Counted from the first letter of the stretch, positions 8,697 through 17,840 are shown. The stretch is 37,001 bases of DNA from Pirellulales bacterium (GCA_022448265.1 JAKVCC010000017.1:69498-106498), one strand, 5' to 3'. Made by a program: numbers and translations. Notes: generated from the letters alone by a model not told the origin.

Positions 8697-9689
8697 CTAG
8701 CTGGCTTCCCGTTTGCGCTGGCCACCGCCCTGCAGAATTGCCTGCAGACGCTCAAATTCTTCGTTGCTTTTGAAGTGGATCGTGATGCGACCGCTTCCCT
8801 TGACCGTTTGGCGCAAATCTACCTTTGTGCCGAGGGCGAGCCGCAGCTGGCCCTCAAGTTGGGCTGCGTGGCTGCTGGCCGGTTTGGCGGCGGCGCGTGG
8901 GTTGCCCTCGGCATCAACGACCGACAACGGATCGCGATCCGCATGACGGATGTGTTCGCGGACAAGATTCTCTGTCGCCCGGACAGAGAGCGATTCCTGC
9001 TTGATCTGATCGGCGAACTGACGCTGTTCGTGTTCGTCGCCAAGCGGTAAGAGTGAACGCGCATGACCTTGGGATATATCGCCGTTGGCCACCATTTGTT
9101 TGATATCTTGGGGAAGCTCTAGAAGCCGGATGAGGTTGGCAATGGTCGATCGATCGATATGAATCCGCGCTGCGAGTTCTTCCTGAGTACACTCGTACTC
9201 CTGCAAATAGCGCTGGAAGGATGCCGCCTTTTCCAGGGCATTCAGGTCCTTGCGCTGCACGTTTTCCACGATGGCCAACTCCGCCATCTGACGATCGTCG
9301 ACCTCGCGAATTTGTACGGGTACCTGTTCCCAATTCGCCAACTTGGCCGCACGAAAGCGCCGTTCGCCGGCAATGATTTGGAATCCCTCGTCAGTCTTGC
9401 GGACGACGATCGGCTGCAGAAACCCGTGTGTGCGAATGCTATCGCAAAGATCGGTAATCTCCGATTCGTCGAAGTGCTTGCGGGGTTGGTAAGGGTTAGG
9501 TACGACAGACTCCAGAGGCAACCACTGTTGCGGGGCACTGCCTGAAGCGACGGATTCACCGCCCGCCGCGGAAGTGTCCTCGTCACGTACGACGCTCAAC
9601 CGGACCTCTTCGCCCACCTGGGCTACGGGTGGCGCGGGGCGTCCCAACAAAGCTTCCAAACCTCGTCCCAAACGTCTTTCCTTAGACAC
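8697..9689 (-). CDS. parB: ParB/Spo0J family chromosome partition protein
   Basis: DNA-binding CTPase that loads at parS sites and spreads as a sliding clamp to help segregate the chromosome. The 330-residue protein has the usual order: a variable N-terminus with LGRGLEALLG (8-17), box I NPYQPRKHF (about 62-70), the CTP-binding box GERRFRAAKL (about 107-116), VENVQRKDLN, then a helix-turn-helix region (TQEELAARIHIDRSTIANLIRL) and a C-terminal dimerisation domain. The start is GTG at 9689, and its first eight bases (GTGTCTAA) include the parA stop, so the genes are translationally coupled. parS-like sites lie just upstream of parA. Confidence 0.95.
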   Translation of the reverse strand: MSKERRLGRGLEALLGRPAPPVAQVGEEVRLSVVRDEDTSAAGGESVASGSAPQQWLPLESVVPNPYQPRKHFDESEITDLCDSIRTHGFLQPIVVRKTDEGFQIIAGERRFRAAKLANWEQVPVQIREVDDRQMAELAIVENVQRKDLNALEKAASFQRYLQEYECTQEELAARIHIDRSTIANLIRLLELPQDIKQMVANGDISQGHARSLLPLGDEHEQRQFADQIKQESLSVRATENLVREHIRHADRDPLSVVDAEGNPRAAAKPASSHAAQLEGQLRLALGTKVDLRQTVKGSGRITIHFKSNEEFERLQAILQGGGQRKREAS

Positions 9690-10428
9690 GTTCTAGCACC
9701 TCCTGGCATAGTTCCACGTAAGCTCGAGCGCCCCGCGATCGTGGGGCATAGTCGACCACCGAGCGTCCATGGCTCGGCGCTTCCGACACTGCGACATCAC
9801 GTGGTATTACATTCTGAAAGACAATCTCTCCAAAAAAATCGCGGACCTCGCGTTCGACTTCGACCGTGAGTTCCAAGGTGGCGTCGAACATCGTCAGTAA
9901 GATGCCACCAAATGTTAATCGGCTACCCGACCTGTCGATCACCTGTCGGATTACTTCGATCATCTGGGTGAGACCTTCCATCGCAAAGTACTCACACTGA
10001 ATAGGCATTAAGATTTCGCTAGCACTCGCCAGCGCAGTGCGGGTGAGCGGGCCCAGCGAGGGCGGGCAATCGATGAGAACGGTGTCGAATGATCCGAGAC
10101 TTCCCGCCAGATGGGTTGCCAGCATCGTCGAGTGGGCGTCGCTGCAGTTGGCTAGTGCATCGACATCCTGAAAGCTGCGCGATCCAGGAAGAAGCGACAA
10201 GCCGGGCTGATAGACATCGATGAATGATTCACGCAGCGGACGACTATCGACGAGCGCGTGTCGTTCGGTCGGTTGATGGCCAAGTCCGGTCGTAGCATTG
10301 CACTGCGGGTCGAGGTCGACCAACAGGGTTTTCTGGCCGGCGATCGTCAGGAGAACGGCCAGGTTCAGCGACGTGGTCGTTTTGCCGACGCCTCCTTTTT
10401 GGTTTGCAACACAAATGACTCGGCGCAT
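9682..10428 (-). CDS. parA: ParA/Soj chromosome partition ATPase
   Basis: Walker-type ATPase that binds DNA non-specifically and works with ParB to move origins. From ATG 10428 it has 248 residues, normal for chromosomal ParA/Soj. The deviant Walker A motif KGGVGKTT is at 11-18 in VANQKGGVGKTT, the Walker A' region is LLVDLDPQCN, and Walker B is VLIDCPPSLG. The open frame runs up to 10500 from a TTG, but those 24 extra residues lie outside the family pattern, in which the first strand begins at or next to the start methionine. No clear Shine-Dalgarno sequence is seen before the ATG. It overlaps parB by eight bases. Confidence 0.94.
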   Translation of the reverse strand: MRRVICVANQKGGVGKTTTSLNLAVLLTIAGQKTLLVDLDPQCNATTGLGHQPTERHALVDSRPLRESFIDVYQPGLSLLPGSRSFQDVDALANCSDAHSTMLATHLAGSLGSFDTVLIDCPPSLGPLTRTALASASEILMPIQCEYFAMEGLTQMIEVIRQVIDRSGSRLTFGGILLTMFDATLELTVEVEREVRDFFGEIVFQNVIPRDVAVSEAPSHGRSVVDYAPRSRGARAYVELCQEVLERV

Positions 10429-10547
10429 TGGATATTGGGATTTTGGGTTGCAAATGGGGGAGAAATTTTCCGGCGGAGGCTGACGCAGACGTCGCGGCAA
10501 CGAGTGGGGGACTATGGAGCCTATCGGTCACCGAGAGGCCGAAAAGG

Positions 10548-10563
10548 GGTTCCACGTAAAACA
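10548..10563. promoter_or_regulatory. parS-like site 1
   Basis: GGTTCCACGTAAAACA matches the parS variant TGTTCCACGTGAAACA at 14 of 16 positions, with one core mismatch (CACGTA). It lies about 120 bp upstream of the parA start. Weakest core of the three sites. Confidence 0.55.
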
Positions 10564-10720
10564 ATCGTTGATATCAACGCATATTGCGTGAATTGCGCAA
10601 ATCGCGTGGTCGCCGGCCTGTAGTCAGAGTCGTTACGTATAGCGTAGCCGGAGGGCTGTTCTTAGCGAGGCAGTGGCCCATCGACCGGTGGGAGACCCTC
10701 TATGCGTTTTAGTATCCGTC

Positions 10721-10758
10721 AAGCTGATGGTCGGGTTTACCATGTGGACTATCAGCTT
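10721..10758. repeat. Inverted repeat upstream of parA
   Basis: AAGCTGATGGTC (10721-10732) and GACTATCAGCTT (10747-10758) form a 12-bp stem with one mismatch and a 14-base loop. It lies between parS-like sites 1 and 2. No terminator T-run follows. Function unknown. Apart from this and the parS-like sites, I see no gene in 10429-11184. Confidence 0.5.
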
Positions 10759-10949
10759 CAGACGTCTTGGCGGACCGCCCGCATGAGTACTGCTTGTGCC
10801 CTAGTTGATGGCGACGCTGTGGGTGTTGATCCAGCACTCAGTCATGGCAGCAATGATGTCGCAACGGGGAATTGGAACGCGGTTGCCGATTCGGATGGAC
10901 TATTGCCACCAAGATCATGGAATGGCGTCATTATGGCGTAAACTCGTCG

Positions 10950-10965
10950 CTTTTCACGTGAAACC
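10950..10965. promoter_or_regulatory. parS-like site 2
   Basis: CTTTTCACGTGAAACC matches TGTTTCACGTGAAACA at 13 of 16 positions, with the twelve-base palindromic core TTTCACGTGAAA intact; the mismatches are at the outer ends. Confidence 0.72.
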
Positions 10966-10999
10966 CTCTTTCGCCCCATATTGCGCAGAACCCCCAGTC

Positions 11000-11015
11000 T
11001 GTTTCACGTGGAACC
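11000..11015. promoter_or_regulatory. parS-like site 3
   Basis: TGTTTCACGTGGAACC matches the consensus at 14 of 16 positions. Read on the other strand, GGTTCCACGTGAAACA matches the common variant TGTTCCACGTGAAACA at 15 of 16. It is 34 bp from the end of site 2, and is the best site of the cluster. Confidence 0.8.
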
Positions 11016-11184
11016 TGTTAGATGCAGTGAGTGGGCGATTGGGTGAGAGAAAAACGCCGCCGGTAAATTACCAATTCGTTCTACTGGCACCGGGCAACTT
11101 GTGGCGCACCCGAGGCGAGCGCCTGTGGCTGATTTGTGTGAACCCAATCAAATACAGCACGTTTTACTCCAAAGGCCCAGGTGC

Positions 11185-12549
11185 TTACTCCAGAGGGTTG
11201 AACACCAGCCCACTCAACAGCTTCGGATAAAAGTAGGTGCTCTTCGCCGGCATACGCTGCCCTGCACCGCTGATCGCGCGGATATGTTCGAGTGTCGCCG
11301 GCATCACCAGCGCGGCCAGCTCAAAGCGGCCGCCGGCGGCAACCTGACCCGTATGATCTCGTCCGACAGAGTCGCCGCTTTGCAAGCCATCCACCACTTC
11401 TTCAATGGCCCTTACGTAATTGGGCGCAGGCAGGTTCGACCCAATTCCTGGCAAGTCGGCGAGCAAAGTTTCCACAATCAATCGTTGCAAGATGCTCACC
11501 CCAAGCCCTTGCCACGCCGGACACTGGTCTTTACCGACAATGGCCATCTTGGCGCGTCCAGCGTCGGTGAGACGCACAACCGTCCACTGTTGATCCTCGG
11601 ACGTGAAGAGGGCCAGTGTCGCTTGATCATCTTCGGTTTCAATTTCTTCCCAAAGGTGCAGAGCCTGGTCGGCTCCTTTGCCTGCTGGTGTGGTAGTGAA
11701 GTAGTCGCCGAGTTTTTCGCCAAGCAGCCCGGTTGTGATCGGCGGCAACCCACGGAACAATCGGTGGGTTGGCAGTACGATCATGCCCGGGTCGCTCATC
11801 GAAACGCACATCATCATTACAAAATTGGCTGGGTGCTGCGGGTCGATTCCTCCCATCTCGTGGGCCAATGCGTCGCGATAGTTGCACGCGGTTTCGTATC
11901 GATGATGCCCGTCTGCAATGTACACCGGCTTATCGCCCATCGCGGCGCTCGCGGCAACAAGCACACTGATGTCGGTTACCGGCCAGAGTCGATGCAACAC
12001 GCCCAGGTGGTCAGTGGCTTCCAGCGGGGTAATCCCCACGGTGGCTCGTTCGAGAAGATCCTGTGCAACGTTATCCGAGTCGGGATAGAGCCCAAATATC
12101 TGGCTCATATTAGCTTTGCACTTTTGCCAAAGCTTGAGCCGATCGGCCTTGGCGCCGCTATGGGTCTGTTCATGGGGATGAATATTACCCTCTCCAAACG
12201 GCTCCAGGCGGGTGCGACACATGAATCCCCGCCGAGTGTGCGCTACGCCCGCCTCAACAAACTCCTGGTGATAAACGTAGATCGCCGGATCCCCTTCGCT
12301 GAAGAGGATTCCGTCACGCTGCCAGCTCTTGAAGAACCTGGCCGCTCGGCTGTATCGATTCTCGTGTTGGTCGTCGCCCGGTTCATCCATTCCCAGGATA
12401 AGTCGCGCACAATTGTGCTCGCTTCGATCGTAGAGCTCACCTAGAAGCTGTGCATCGATGACGTCGTAGGGCGGGGCAACCACATCGCTTAGCGAGCCAA
12501 CGTGGCCAAGGTCATAACGGATGCCACGGAAGGCAGATATTTGGGGCAT
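11185..12549 (-). CDS. DUF1015 family protein
   Basis: A 454-residue cytoplasmic protein of the DUF1015 family. The start at ATG 12549 gives MPQISAFRGIRYD, the typical family N-terminus, and is followed by VVAPPYDVID, a conserved family segment. Later conserved-looking parts include GHHRYET (in YIADGHHRYET), near the middle, and the C-terminal part with FYPKLLSGLVFNPLE. The family is related to ParB-like/SerK kinases and some members are serine kinases, but the role in bacteria is mostly unknown; the proximity of parAB is probably chance. The upstream extension to 12663 is rich in arginine and unlike the family. A long antisense frame (11101-12444) is a shadow. Confidence 0.85.
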   Translation of the reverse strand: MPQISAFRGIRYDLGHVGSLSDVVAPPYDVIDAQLLGELYDRSEHNCARLILGMDEPGDDQHENRYSRAARFFKSWQRDGILFSEGDPAIYVYHQEFVEAGVAHTRRGFMCRTRLEPFGEGNIHPHEQTHSGAKADRLKLWQKCKANMSQIFGLYPDSDNVAQDLLERATVGITPLEATDHLGVLHRLWPVTDISVLVAASAAMGDKPVYIADGHHRYETACNYRDALAHEMGGIDPQHPANFVMMMCVSMSDPGMIVLPTHRLFRGLPPITTGLLGEKLGDYFTTTPAGKGADQALHLWEEIETEDDQATLALFTSEDQQWTVVRLTDAGRAKMAIVGKDQCPAWQGLGVSILQRLIVETLLADLPGIGSNLPAPNYVRAIEEVVDGLQSGDSVGRDHTGQVAAGGRFELAALVMPATLEHIRAISGAGQRMPAKSTYFYPKLLSGLVFNPLE

Positions 12550-12766
12550 ATGTTGGGCTAATGCTCTAAGCGAAATGATGGACAGTGGGTACCGAGTGGC
12601 GATAGTCCGCCACAAACGGCGAATGCGGAAAGCGGAGGGCAAAAAACGTTGGGCCCGAGTCAAAACCAGGCCGCTAAGTCTACTGCAAGGGAGTGAAAAA
12701 ATCGCCGGCAGTCACCAGCCGATTATTCCTCGCACGAGTTTCTGGACACGCTCCTCCAGGCTTTTG

Positions 12767-12847
12767 TAGAACCCATTTCAAAATCACCATTCGGCGGCAA
12801 GATTCCGGAGAATTGTGGCCCTAAACTAGGTTTTGAAATTGGTTCTA
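12767..12847. repeat. Palindromic-ended dispersed repeat, copy 2
   Basis: An 81-bp element with near-perfect inverted ends: 12767-12785 (TAGAACCCATTTCAAAATC) and the reverse complement of 12829-12847 agree at 17 of 19 positions. Inverted, it aligns with 6309-6390 through the middle as well (shared TTAGGGCCA). The ahcY stop codon (12845-12847) is made by the last three bases of the element. The rest of 12550-12766 holds nothing I recognise. Confidence 0.75.
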
Positions 12848-14203
12848 ATATCGGTAGTGTTCGGACTTGTACGGCCCGTCCACGGGCACGCCAATATAGT
12901 CAGCCTGTTCTTGCGTGAGCCGCGTAAGCTGCACACCCAGTTTGTCGAGATGCAGGCGGGCGACTTCTTCGTCGAGTTTTTTGGGAAGGCGATAGACTTT
13001 GACTTCGTAGAGGGAGGTTTTTTGCCACAATTCTATCTGGGCCAACACCTGGTTGGTAAAGGATGTGCTCATCACGAAGCTGGGGTGGCCCGTCGCACAG
13101 CCCAGATTTACCAGGCGTCCCTTGGCCAATATTAATACCGATCTCCCCGTATCGGCGAATGTATAACGATCGACGGCACCAATGTCGGCCGGCTTGATTT
13201 CATCTTTGCTGGCCCGCCCAGCGGCGACTTCCGCCTCCAACCAGGCCACGTCGATCTCGGTGTCGAAGTGGCCAATGTTGCAGAGGATGGCGTCGTTGGC
13301 CATTTGTCGGATATGGGGACCGAGGATAATGTCCTTATTGCCTGTTGTGGTAACGAACAGATTGCCTTCTTTGGACGCCTCGTCAATTGTGGTTACCTCG
13401 AATCCTTCCATGGCGGCCTGCAATGCGTTGATCGGATCGATCTCAGTGACCAGCACGCGGCAGCCATAACGTTGTAGGCTGTGGGCGCAGCCCTTGCCGA
13501 CGTCGCCGTAGCCGCACACGACTGCCACCTTGCCGGCAAGCATGATATCCGTTGCTCGTTTTACGCCGTCGGCCAAGGACTCTCGACATCCGTACAGATT
13601 GTCAAACTTGCTTTTAGTGGCACTGTCGTTGACGTTGATCGCCGGAACCCGCAAGCGTCCGTCCTGCTTTAAAACGTTTAGGCGATGGATGCCGGCGGTA
13701 GTCTCTTCCGAGAGGCCTCGGATGTTGTCTAGCAGCTCTGGAAACTTGTCGTGGACCATCGCAGTCAAATCACCGCCGTCGTCAAGAATCATGTTTAGCG
13801 GCTCACCGGATGGGAAATTGGTGAGTGACTGTTCGATGCACCAGTCAAACTGCTCCTCAGTCATGCCTTTCCACGCATAAACGGGGACCCCCGCCTTGGC
13901 GATCGCACAGGCGGCATGGTCTTGTGTGGAGAAAATGTTGCAACTGCTCCAGGTTACTTCTGCGCCCAATTCGAGCAGGGTTTCGATGAGCACCGCCGTC
14001 TGAATGGTCATGTGCAAACACCCGGCCACGCGAGCACCTGCCAGTGGCTTGCTCGCGCCGTATTTAGTGCGGAGGGCCATCAGCCCCGGCATTTCGTTTT
14101 CGGCGAGGCTGATTTCCTTGCGGCCCCACGCAGCCAATCGTTCGAACTCTGCTGGGGTACAATCCACAACCTTGTAGGGCAGCTGTGTTTCAACTTGGGC
14201 CAC
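12845..14203 (-). CDS. ahcY: Adenosylhomocysteinase
   Basis: Hydrolyses S-adenosylhomocysteine to adenosine and homocysteine with a tightly bound NAD, relieving product inhibition of methyltransferases; cytoplasmic. With the GTG start at 14203 it has 452 residues, within the bacterial range (about 430-480). Family motifs are [39 protein letters not shown], the NAD-binding [10 protein letters not shown] and the C-terminal YKSEHYRY. The open frame extends to an ATG at 14287, but those residues are unlike the family, and AAGGAG (14214-14219) stands ten bases before the GTG, which decides the start. No SAH riboswitch was recognised in the leader. Confidence 0.96.
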   Translation of the reverse strand: MAQVETQLPYKVVDCTPAEFERLAAWGRKEISLAENEMPGLMALRTKYGASKPLAGARVAGCLHMTIQTAVLIETLLELGAEVTWSSCNIFSTQDHAACAIAKAGVPVYAWKGMTEEQFDWCIEQSLTNFPSGEPLNMILDDGGDLTAMVHDKFPELLDNIRGLSEETTAGIHRLNVLKQDGRLRVPAINVNDSATKSKFDNLYGCRESLADGVKRATDIMLAGKVAVVCGYGDVGKGCAHSLQRYGCRVLVTEIDPINALQAAMEGFEVTTIDEASKEGNLFVTTTGNKDIILGPHIRQMANDAILCNIGHFDTEIDVAWLEAEVAAGRASKDEIKPADIGAVDRYTFADTGRSVLILAKGRLVNLGCATGHPSFVMSTSFTNQVLAQIELWQKTSLYEVKVYRLPKKLDEEVARLHLDKLGVQLTRLTQEQADYIGVPVDGPYKSEHYRY

Positions 14204-14213
14204 GATCGATAAA

Positions 14214-14219
14214 CTCCTT
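14214..14219 (-). promoter_or_regulatory. Ribosome binding site of ahcY
   Basis: AAGGAG on the minus strand, ten bases before GTG 14203. It supports the internal GTG against the upstream ATG at 14287. Confidence 0.7.
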
Positions 14220-14331
14220 GAGTGTTCTATTTTCAGGGGGCAAGTCCGCCTACCCCAGTCCGGTCGTACCGAATACACCGGTTGCACTGATTCTACTCTG
14301 AGGAGTATGGCTGGAGCAAGTCGGCGATAGC

Positions 14332-15042
14332 TTACGATTGAATGGCAGCGAAAGCGGCCCTTGCTGCGACCACAAACGCCCGCACTTTTGCATGATCCTT
14401 GACTCCCGGTGATCGCTCGACTCCGCCGGCCACGTCGACGCCCGCGGGTTGCACCGCACTGATTGCCGATGCCACGTTCTCGGGCGTGAGGCCACCGGCC
14501 AGGATCAGGGGTACATCGCCAAGCTCCCGGCGATAGCCAGCCAGTTTTTCCCAGGCAAGTGTCTCGCCCGTGCCACCGTAGCAGCCCTGTTGGAATGCAT
14601 CGACAAGTATGGCATCCGGAACGCGACCGGCAACTCTACAGGCAATGAGGTCTTCAGCGATTGCCGACAGGCCCCGGTCGCCGATACGACGTGCACGAAC
14701 CGCGCGTAGATCAGCTAGGCCAGCCAAGTACTCAGGCGACTCGTCTCCGTGCAATTGGATGGCGGTCAAACCGACTTGGTTGGCAACTGTTTGCAGTGTG
14801 CCTGCCGGCATATTGACAAAAACGCCGACCGCCTCCACATCGCCGCACTCCGCCAGCACCTTCGAGGCGCTTTGCCGGGAAACATAACGAGGACTTTCTT
14901 CATAGAAATTTAGCCCGATAGCATCGGCGCCGGCCTCTATGGCGGCATGCGCATCATCCGGAGTCGTGACTCCGCAGATTTTGATTTGAAACACGGTCGG
15001 ACCACTAGGGAATAGACGAATGTCTTGGGCGGGGGTATTCAC
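14332..15042 (-). CDS. trpF: Phosphoribosylanthranilate isomerase
   Basis: Catalyses the Amadori rearrangement of N-(5-phosphoribosyl)anthranilate to CdRP, the third step of tryptophan synthesis. It is a single TIM barrel: [18 protein letters not shown] at the first strand (with the catalytic cysteine in KICG), [12 protein letters not shown] on the second, LQLHG-type AIQLHGDES, and a C-terminal phosphate-binding [10 protein letters not shown], plus [13 protein letters not shown]. The first GTG (15042) gives 236 residues; a GTG at 14994 gives 220, closer to the usual 205-215 and just before KICG. No strong Shine-Dalgarno sequence precedes either. No other trp genes are near. It is divergent from the AAA ATPase gene. 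Confidence 0.93.
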   Translation of the reverse strand: MNTPAQDIRLFPSGPTVFQIKICGVTTPDDAHAAIEAGADAIGLNFYEESPRYVSRQSASKVLAECGDVEAVGVFVNMPAGTLQTVANQVGLTAIQLHGDESPEYLAGLADLRAVRARRIGDRGLSAIAEDLIACRVAGRVPDAILVDAFQQGCYGGTGETLAWEKLAGYRRELGDVPLILAGGLTPENVASAISAVQPAGVDVAGGVERSPGVKDHAKVRAFVVAARAAFAAIQS

Positions 15043-15234
15043 TTATTGTTTCCCGGCTGCCGCGATAGTCAAGCTGGGGCTGTTTGTCGTGATGATGCTG
15101 CAGCAGACGCGCATTCTTTGCCGATAAAAGACGATAGAGACCGAGAACCACCGGCGCTGACGGACAAATTGCGCCTGGGCATGCCTGCCCATTCAGCCAT
15201 ATTGGTTCCAGGCGAGATCGAGGAAACTATCACC

Positions 15235-16752
15235 ATGACTGACCGCCGCGCGTCCGATTTATCACCTCGCCCATTTGTGGCTGCCCCCGATGCCAGCCGC
15301 TATTTTCCGGCGGTCGTCTTCGAAGAAGCTCGCCACCGTATCGCGCGTTCGATTGAGCGCGGGGAAGGCCCGGCGCTACTTGTGGGGGGAGCGGGAATCG
15401 GAAAGACCATGCTTGTGGAAGTGCTTGCCGAGCAGTTTCGTGGTTCGATGGCGATTGCACACATGGGGGGCGCACAACTTTGCACGCGCCGGGCGCTTCT
15501 TCAAATGATACTTTTCCACACCGACTTGCCCTACCGTGGCCTGGATGAAGGCGAGTTGCGGCTTTCGCTGTTGGATTTTCTGCGTCCCAATGGCGAACCG
15601 GCTCGTCGCTTGTTGCTCTTGGTCGATGAGGCGGAGTCGTTGCCGGATCGGTTGCTGGAGGAACTTCGTGTACTGACCAATGTTGCCGATGCCGGGCATC
15701 CTCTGGTGAGCTTGGTATTGGTCGGGACATCCATTCTGGAAGAGCGTTTTGCAGATCCTAAGCTCGAGGCGTTTAGTCAGCGGATCTCGACGCGATCGTA
15801 TCTCGCACCATTGGGTCGCGAAGAAACTTTGCAGTACATCAAGGCGCAAGTGGCAGCCGTAGAAAAAAATCCCGACGCGGTTTTTACCGACGAAGGGCTG
15901 GAAGCCATGTTTGCCGCTACCGACGGAGTGCCGCGCTTGATTAATCAACTCGGTGACCAGCTTTTCTGGTTGGCGGGCGAAACGGGCTACGCGCCGTTAG
16001 ACGCTGATTTCGTGCAGCAGGCCTGGTCGGAGTCGCAACAACTTCCTGCCCCCTGGAATAACCCACCTGCCGAATCAACGGGAAGTCCGGTTGAATTTGG
16101 CGACCTTGCATTGGACGAGATGAATGACGAGGAGTTGATTGTCGGCAACGATGACCCCGAGGACGACATGCCCGCGTCGATTCCCATTGGTTCGCCTTCA
16201 ATCTCCAGCCTGCCGGCGAGCTCGATCGAGATGCCAACGGCCAGCCCTTTGGAAGCCGCCGAAAATCTGCTACAGCAATTGGATTACCTAGAGCAAGCCA
16301 AAGTGGCACCAGAAAGCGTGGAATCTTCCGGTACAATCTCGGTACAGAATCCGTTTCTGGAAGAGTTTGATTCAGAAGAACTTGTCTTCGATCGCTATTC
16401 AGGCATCGAAAGCCAAATCTTGTCTTCTGCGCAGCGAGTGGTGAATCGCAATGACACGACATTCGGTCCGCAGCTCAGGCAGTTTGAAATTGTCGAGGCT
16501 GCGGCAGTCACCGTCGATACTGAATTTGCATCGCCCGAATTCGCATCGCCTGAGTCCGCACCGTCGTTGGAAGACGTCGCCGCTTATGAGGCGACGAATG
16601 TCGCGGGCTGTGATTCGCCGGAAACGGACGCTGGCGAGCTGCTAGTCGTTGAGGATCCATCTGGTGTGGATGTCGATGTTGTTTCCGGCAAACACTTTAG
16701 ACAACTCTTTAGCAGTCTGCAGCGCCCAAACAGCATGACTTGTCCTGACTAG
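15235..16752 (+). CDS. ExeA-like AAA ATPase with acidic C-terminal extension
   Basis: A 505-residue ATPase related to the ExeA/GspA group. From ATG 15235 the AAA domain has Walker A GGAGIGKT (51-58), Walker B LLLLVDEAE (126-134, acidic pair D131-E132), a following VGTS sensor-like strand, and an ATPase lid with DGVPRLINQLGD around 225-236, all typical of this group. After about 270 the protein is acidic and low in complexity, with a 15-bp tandem repeat. No membrane helix is seen, unlike GspA. GAGGAA precedes the ATG; the frame runs on to 15025 but that part is arginine-poor coding noise. It is 2 bp before a glycosyltransferase gene, so the two are probably one operon. Confidence 0.8.
   Translation: MTDRRASDLSPRPFVAAPDASRYFPAVVFEEARHRIARSIERGEGPALLVGGAGIGKTMLVEVLAEQFRGSMAIAHMGGAQLCTRRALLQMILFHTDLPYRGLDEGELRLSLLDFLRPNGEPARRLLLLVDEAESLPDRLLEELRVLTNVADAGHPLVSLVLVGTSILEERFADPKLEAFSQRISTRSYLAPLGREETLQYIKAQVAAVEKNPDAVFTDEGLEAMFAATDGVPRLINQLGDQLFWLAGETGYAPLDADFVQQAWSESQQLPAPWNNPPAESTGSPVEFGDLALDEMNDEELIVGNDDPEDDMPASIPIGSPSISSLPASSIEMPTASPLEAAENLLQQLDYLEQAKVAPESVESSGTISVQNPFLEEFDSEELVFDRYSGIESQILSSAQRVVNRNDTTFGPQLRQFEIVEAAAVTVDTEFASPEFASPESAPSLEDVAAYEATNVAGCDSPETDAGELLVVEDPSGVDVDVVSGKHFRQLFSSLQRPNSMTCPD
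16522..16566 (+). repeat. Three 15-bp tandem units inside the ATPase gene
   Basis: GAATTTGCATCGCCC, GAATTCGCATCGCCT and GAGTCCGCACCGTCG follow one another in frame and encode EFASP, EFASP and ESAPS. The units lie in the disordered tail, so length variation would be tolerated. Confidence 0.7.
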
Positions 16753-16754
16753 CC

Positions 16755-17477
16755 ATGCATGCCGAACCCGCAATTCTCGTGGCGCTGGCGACGTACAATG
16801 AGTTGGAAAACCTTCCATCGCTTGTCGCGGCGATTCATGATGGGATGCCCAAAGCCGATGTGCGTGTTGTCGATGACGGCTCGCCCGATGGGACGGGCGA
16901 ATGGTGCCGAGACTTTGCGGAGCGCCATCGATGGTTTACCGTTGAGCATCGCCAGAGCAAACAGGGACTCGGTTCGGCAATCGTGGCTGCGATGCGATTT
17001 GCGGTGGCCGAGCACTACGACTTGCTGATCACCATGGACGCCGACTGGAGCCATGCGCCCCACTATCTTCCGCAACTCGTTGACGGCGCGCGGCAGGCCG
17101 ATATGGTGATTGGTTCGCGTTATTGTGCAGGCGGTTCGATTGAGGGCTGGCCTTGGCGACGACGCGTGGCAAGCCGTTTGGTAAATTACTTGACGCGATT
17201 GTTACTGGGCATTCCGGTCTGCGACTGCAGCGGAAATTTTCGCGTTTACAAAACGACTCTTCTCGGGCAAATGAAGTGGGACGTTTTTCGCGCAACCGGA
17301 TATGGATTCCTGGAAGAAGCGATCTGGCACTTGCATCGTTTGGACGCCAGCATGACGGAAGTACCAGTGGTGTTTACGGATCGGCAACGCGGTATCTCGA
17401 AAATCAATTGGCGAGAAGCTTTGGGGGCGATGGCGACGCTGCTGCGGTTGACTTGGCGGCGCATGCTGTCGGGGTGA
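16755..17477 (+). CDS. Polyprenol-phosphate-mannose synthase-like GT2 glycosyltransferase
   Basis: A 240-residue family-2 glycosyltransferase of the dolichol/polyprenol monophosphate mannose synthase type, which moves a sugar from a nucleotide donor to a polyprenyl phosphate at the cytoplasmic membrane face. The GT-A nucleotide motif is VVDDGSPDGTG (38-48) and the metal-binding DAD is at 95-97 in TMDADWSH. The segment GSRY, then the RLVNYLTRLLLGIPVCDCSGNFR helix-loop and the C-terminal QRGISKINW (a RxxGxSK-like motif) are family signatures. It has no C-terminal transmembrane domain, so it is the short soluble form. Its start is two bases after the ATPase stop. Confidence 0.88.
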   Translation: MHAEPAILVALATYNELENLPSLVAAIHDGMPKADVRVVDDGSPDGTGEWCRDFAERHRWFTVEHRQSKQGLGSAIVAAMRFAVAEHYDLLITMDADWSHAPHYLPQLVDGARQADMVIGSRYCAGGSIEGWPWRRRVASRLVNYLTRLLLGIPVCDCSGNFRVYKTTLLGQMKWDVFRATGYGFLEEAIWHLHRLDASMTEVPVVFTDRQRGISKINWREALGAMATLLRLTWRRMLSG

Positions 17478-17840
17478 ACCCGAGACGTACAGAAATAGCG
17501 GCTGTACTGATTGTACTGGCCGTCGCGCCGCGTGGGATTGCCTGCCAGCGGTTCGCATTCGCTCTAGTCGCTGAGCTTGAGCCCGGCGGGAGCTAACGCA
17601 GCCCGGTCTCGGTCCGCCTCGAAAGCCAGTTTGAGGCTGGTTTCGTGGCCTATCTTTGGGGAGGGGTTCCCGCCGGATTAGTCAGCAGCGTTCCGCTAGG
17701 AGTCCGAAGACTAGTTGTTCGTAGGGTGCCTGCCTGCGCGATGCATGCCTCGTCTACGACAAAATGCTTCCGTGTTAGCGAGCCTGGCCGCGTCAAGATT
17801 CTAGAAAGGGCCAGGATCATGAGAAAGGACAGACAAGCGG
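17478..17840. other. Intergenic region upstream of the phosphofructokinase gene
   Basis: No gene is seen. A weak hairpin lies at 17620-17645 (CGAAA plus CCAG pairing with CTGG plus TTTCG, one bulge). AAAGGA at about 17823 lies upstream of ATG 17841. The promoter of the next gene presumably lies here but none is clear. Confidence 0.4.

Noticed and set aside
11101-12444. Plus-strand open frame of 447 codons
   Set aside because: It is antisense to the well-supported DUF1015 gene and has no recognisable domain; low stop density in this GC range explains it.
14204-14331. Possible SAH riboswitch before ahcY
   Set aside because: The leader contains GTGCAACCGG, but I could not match the conserved SAH riboswitch core or its pairing.
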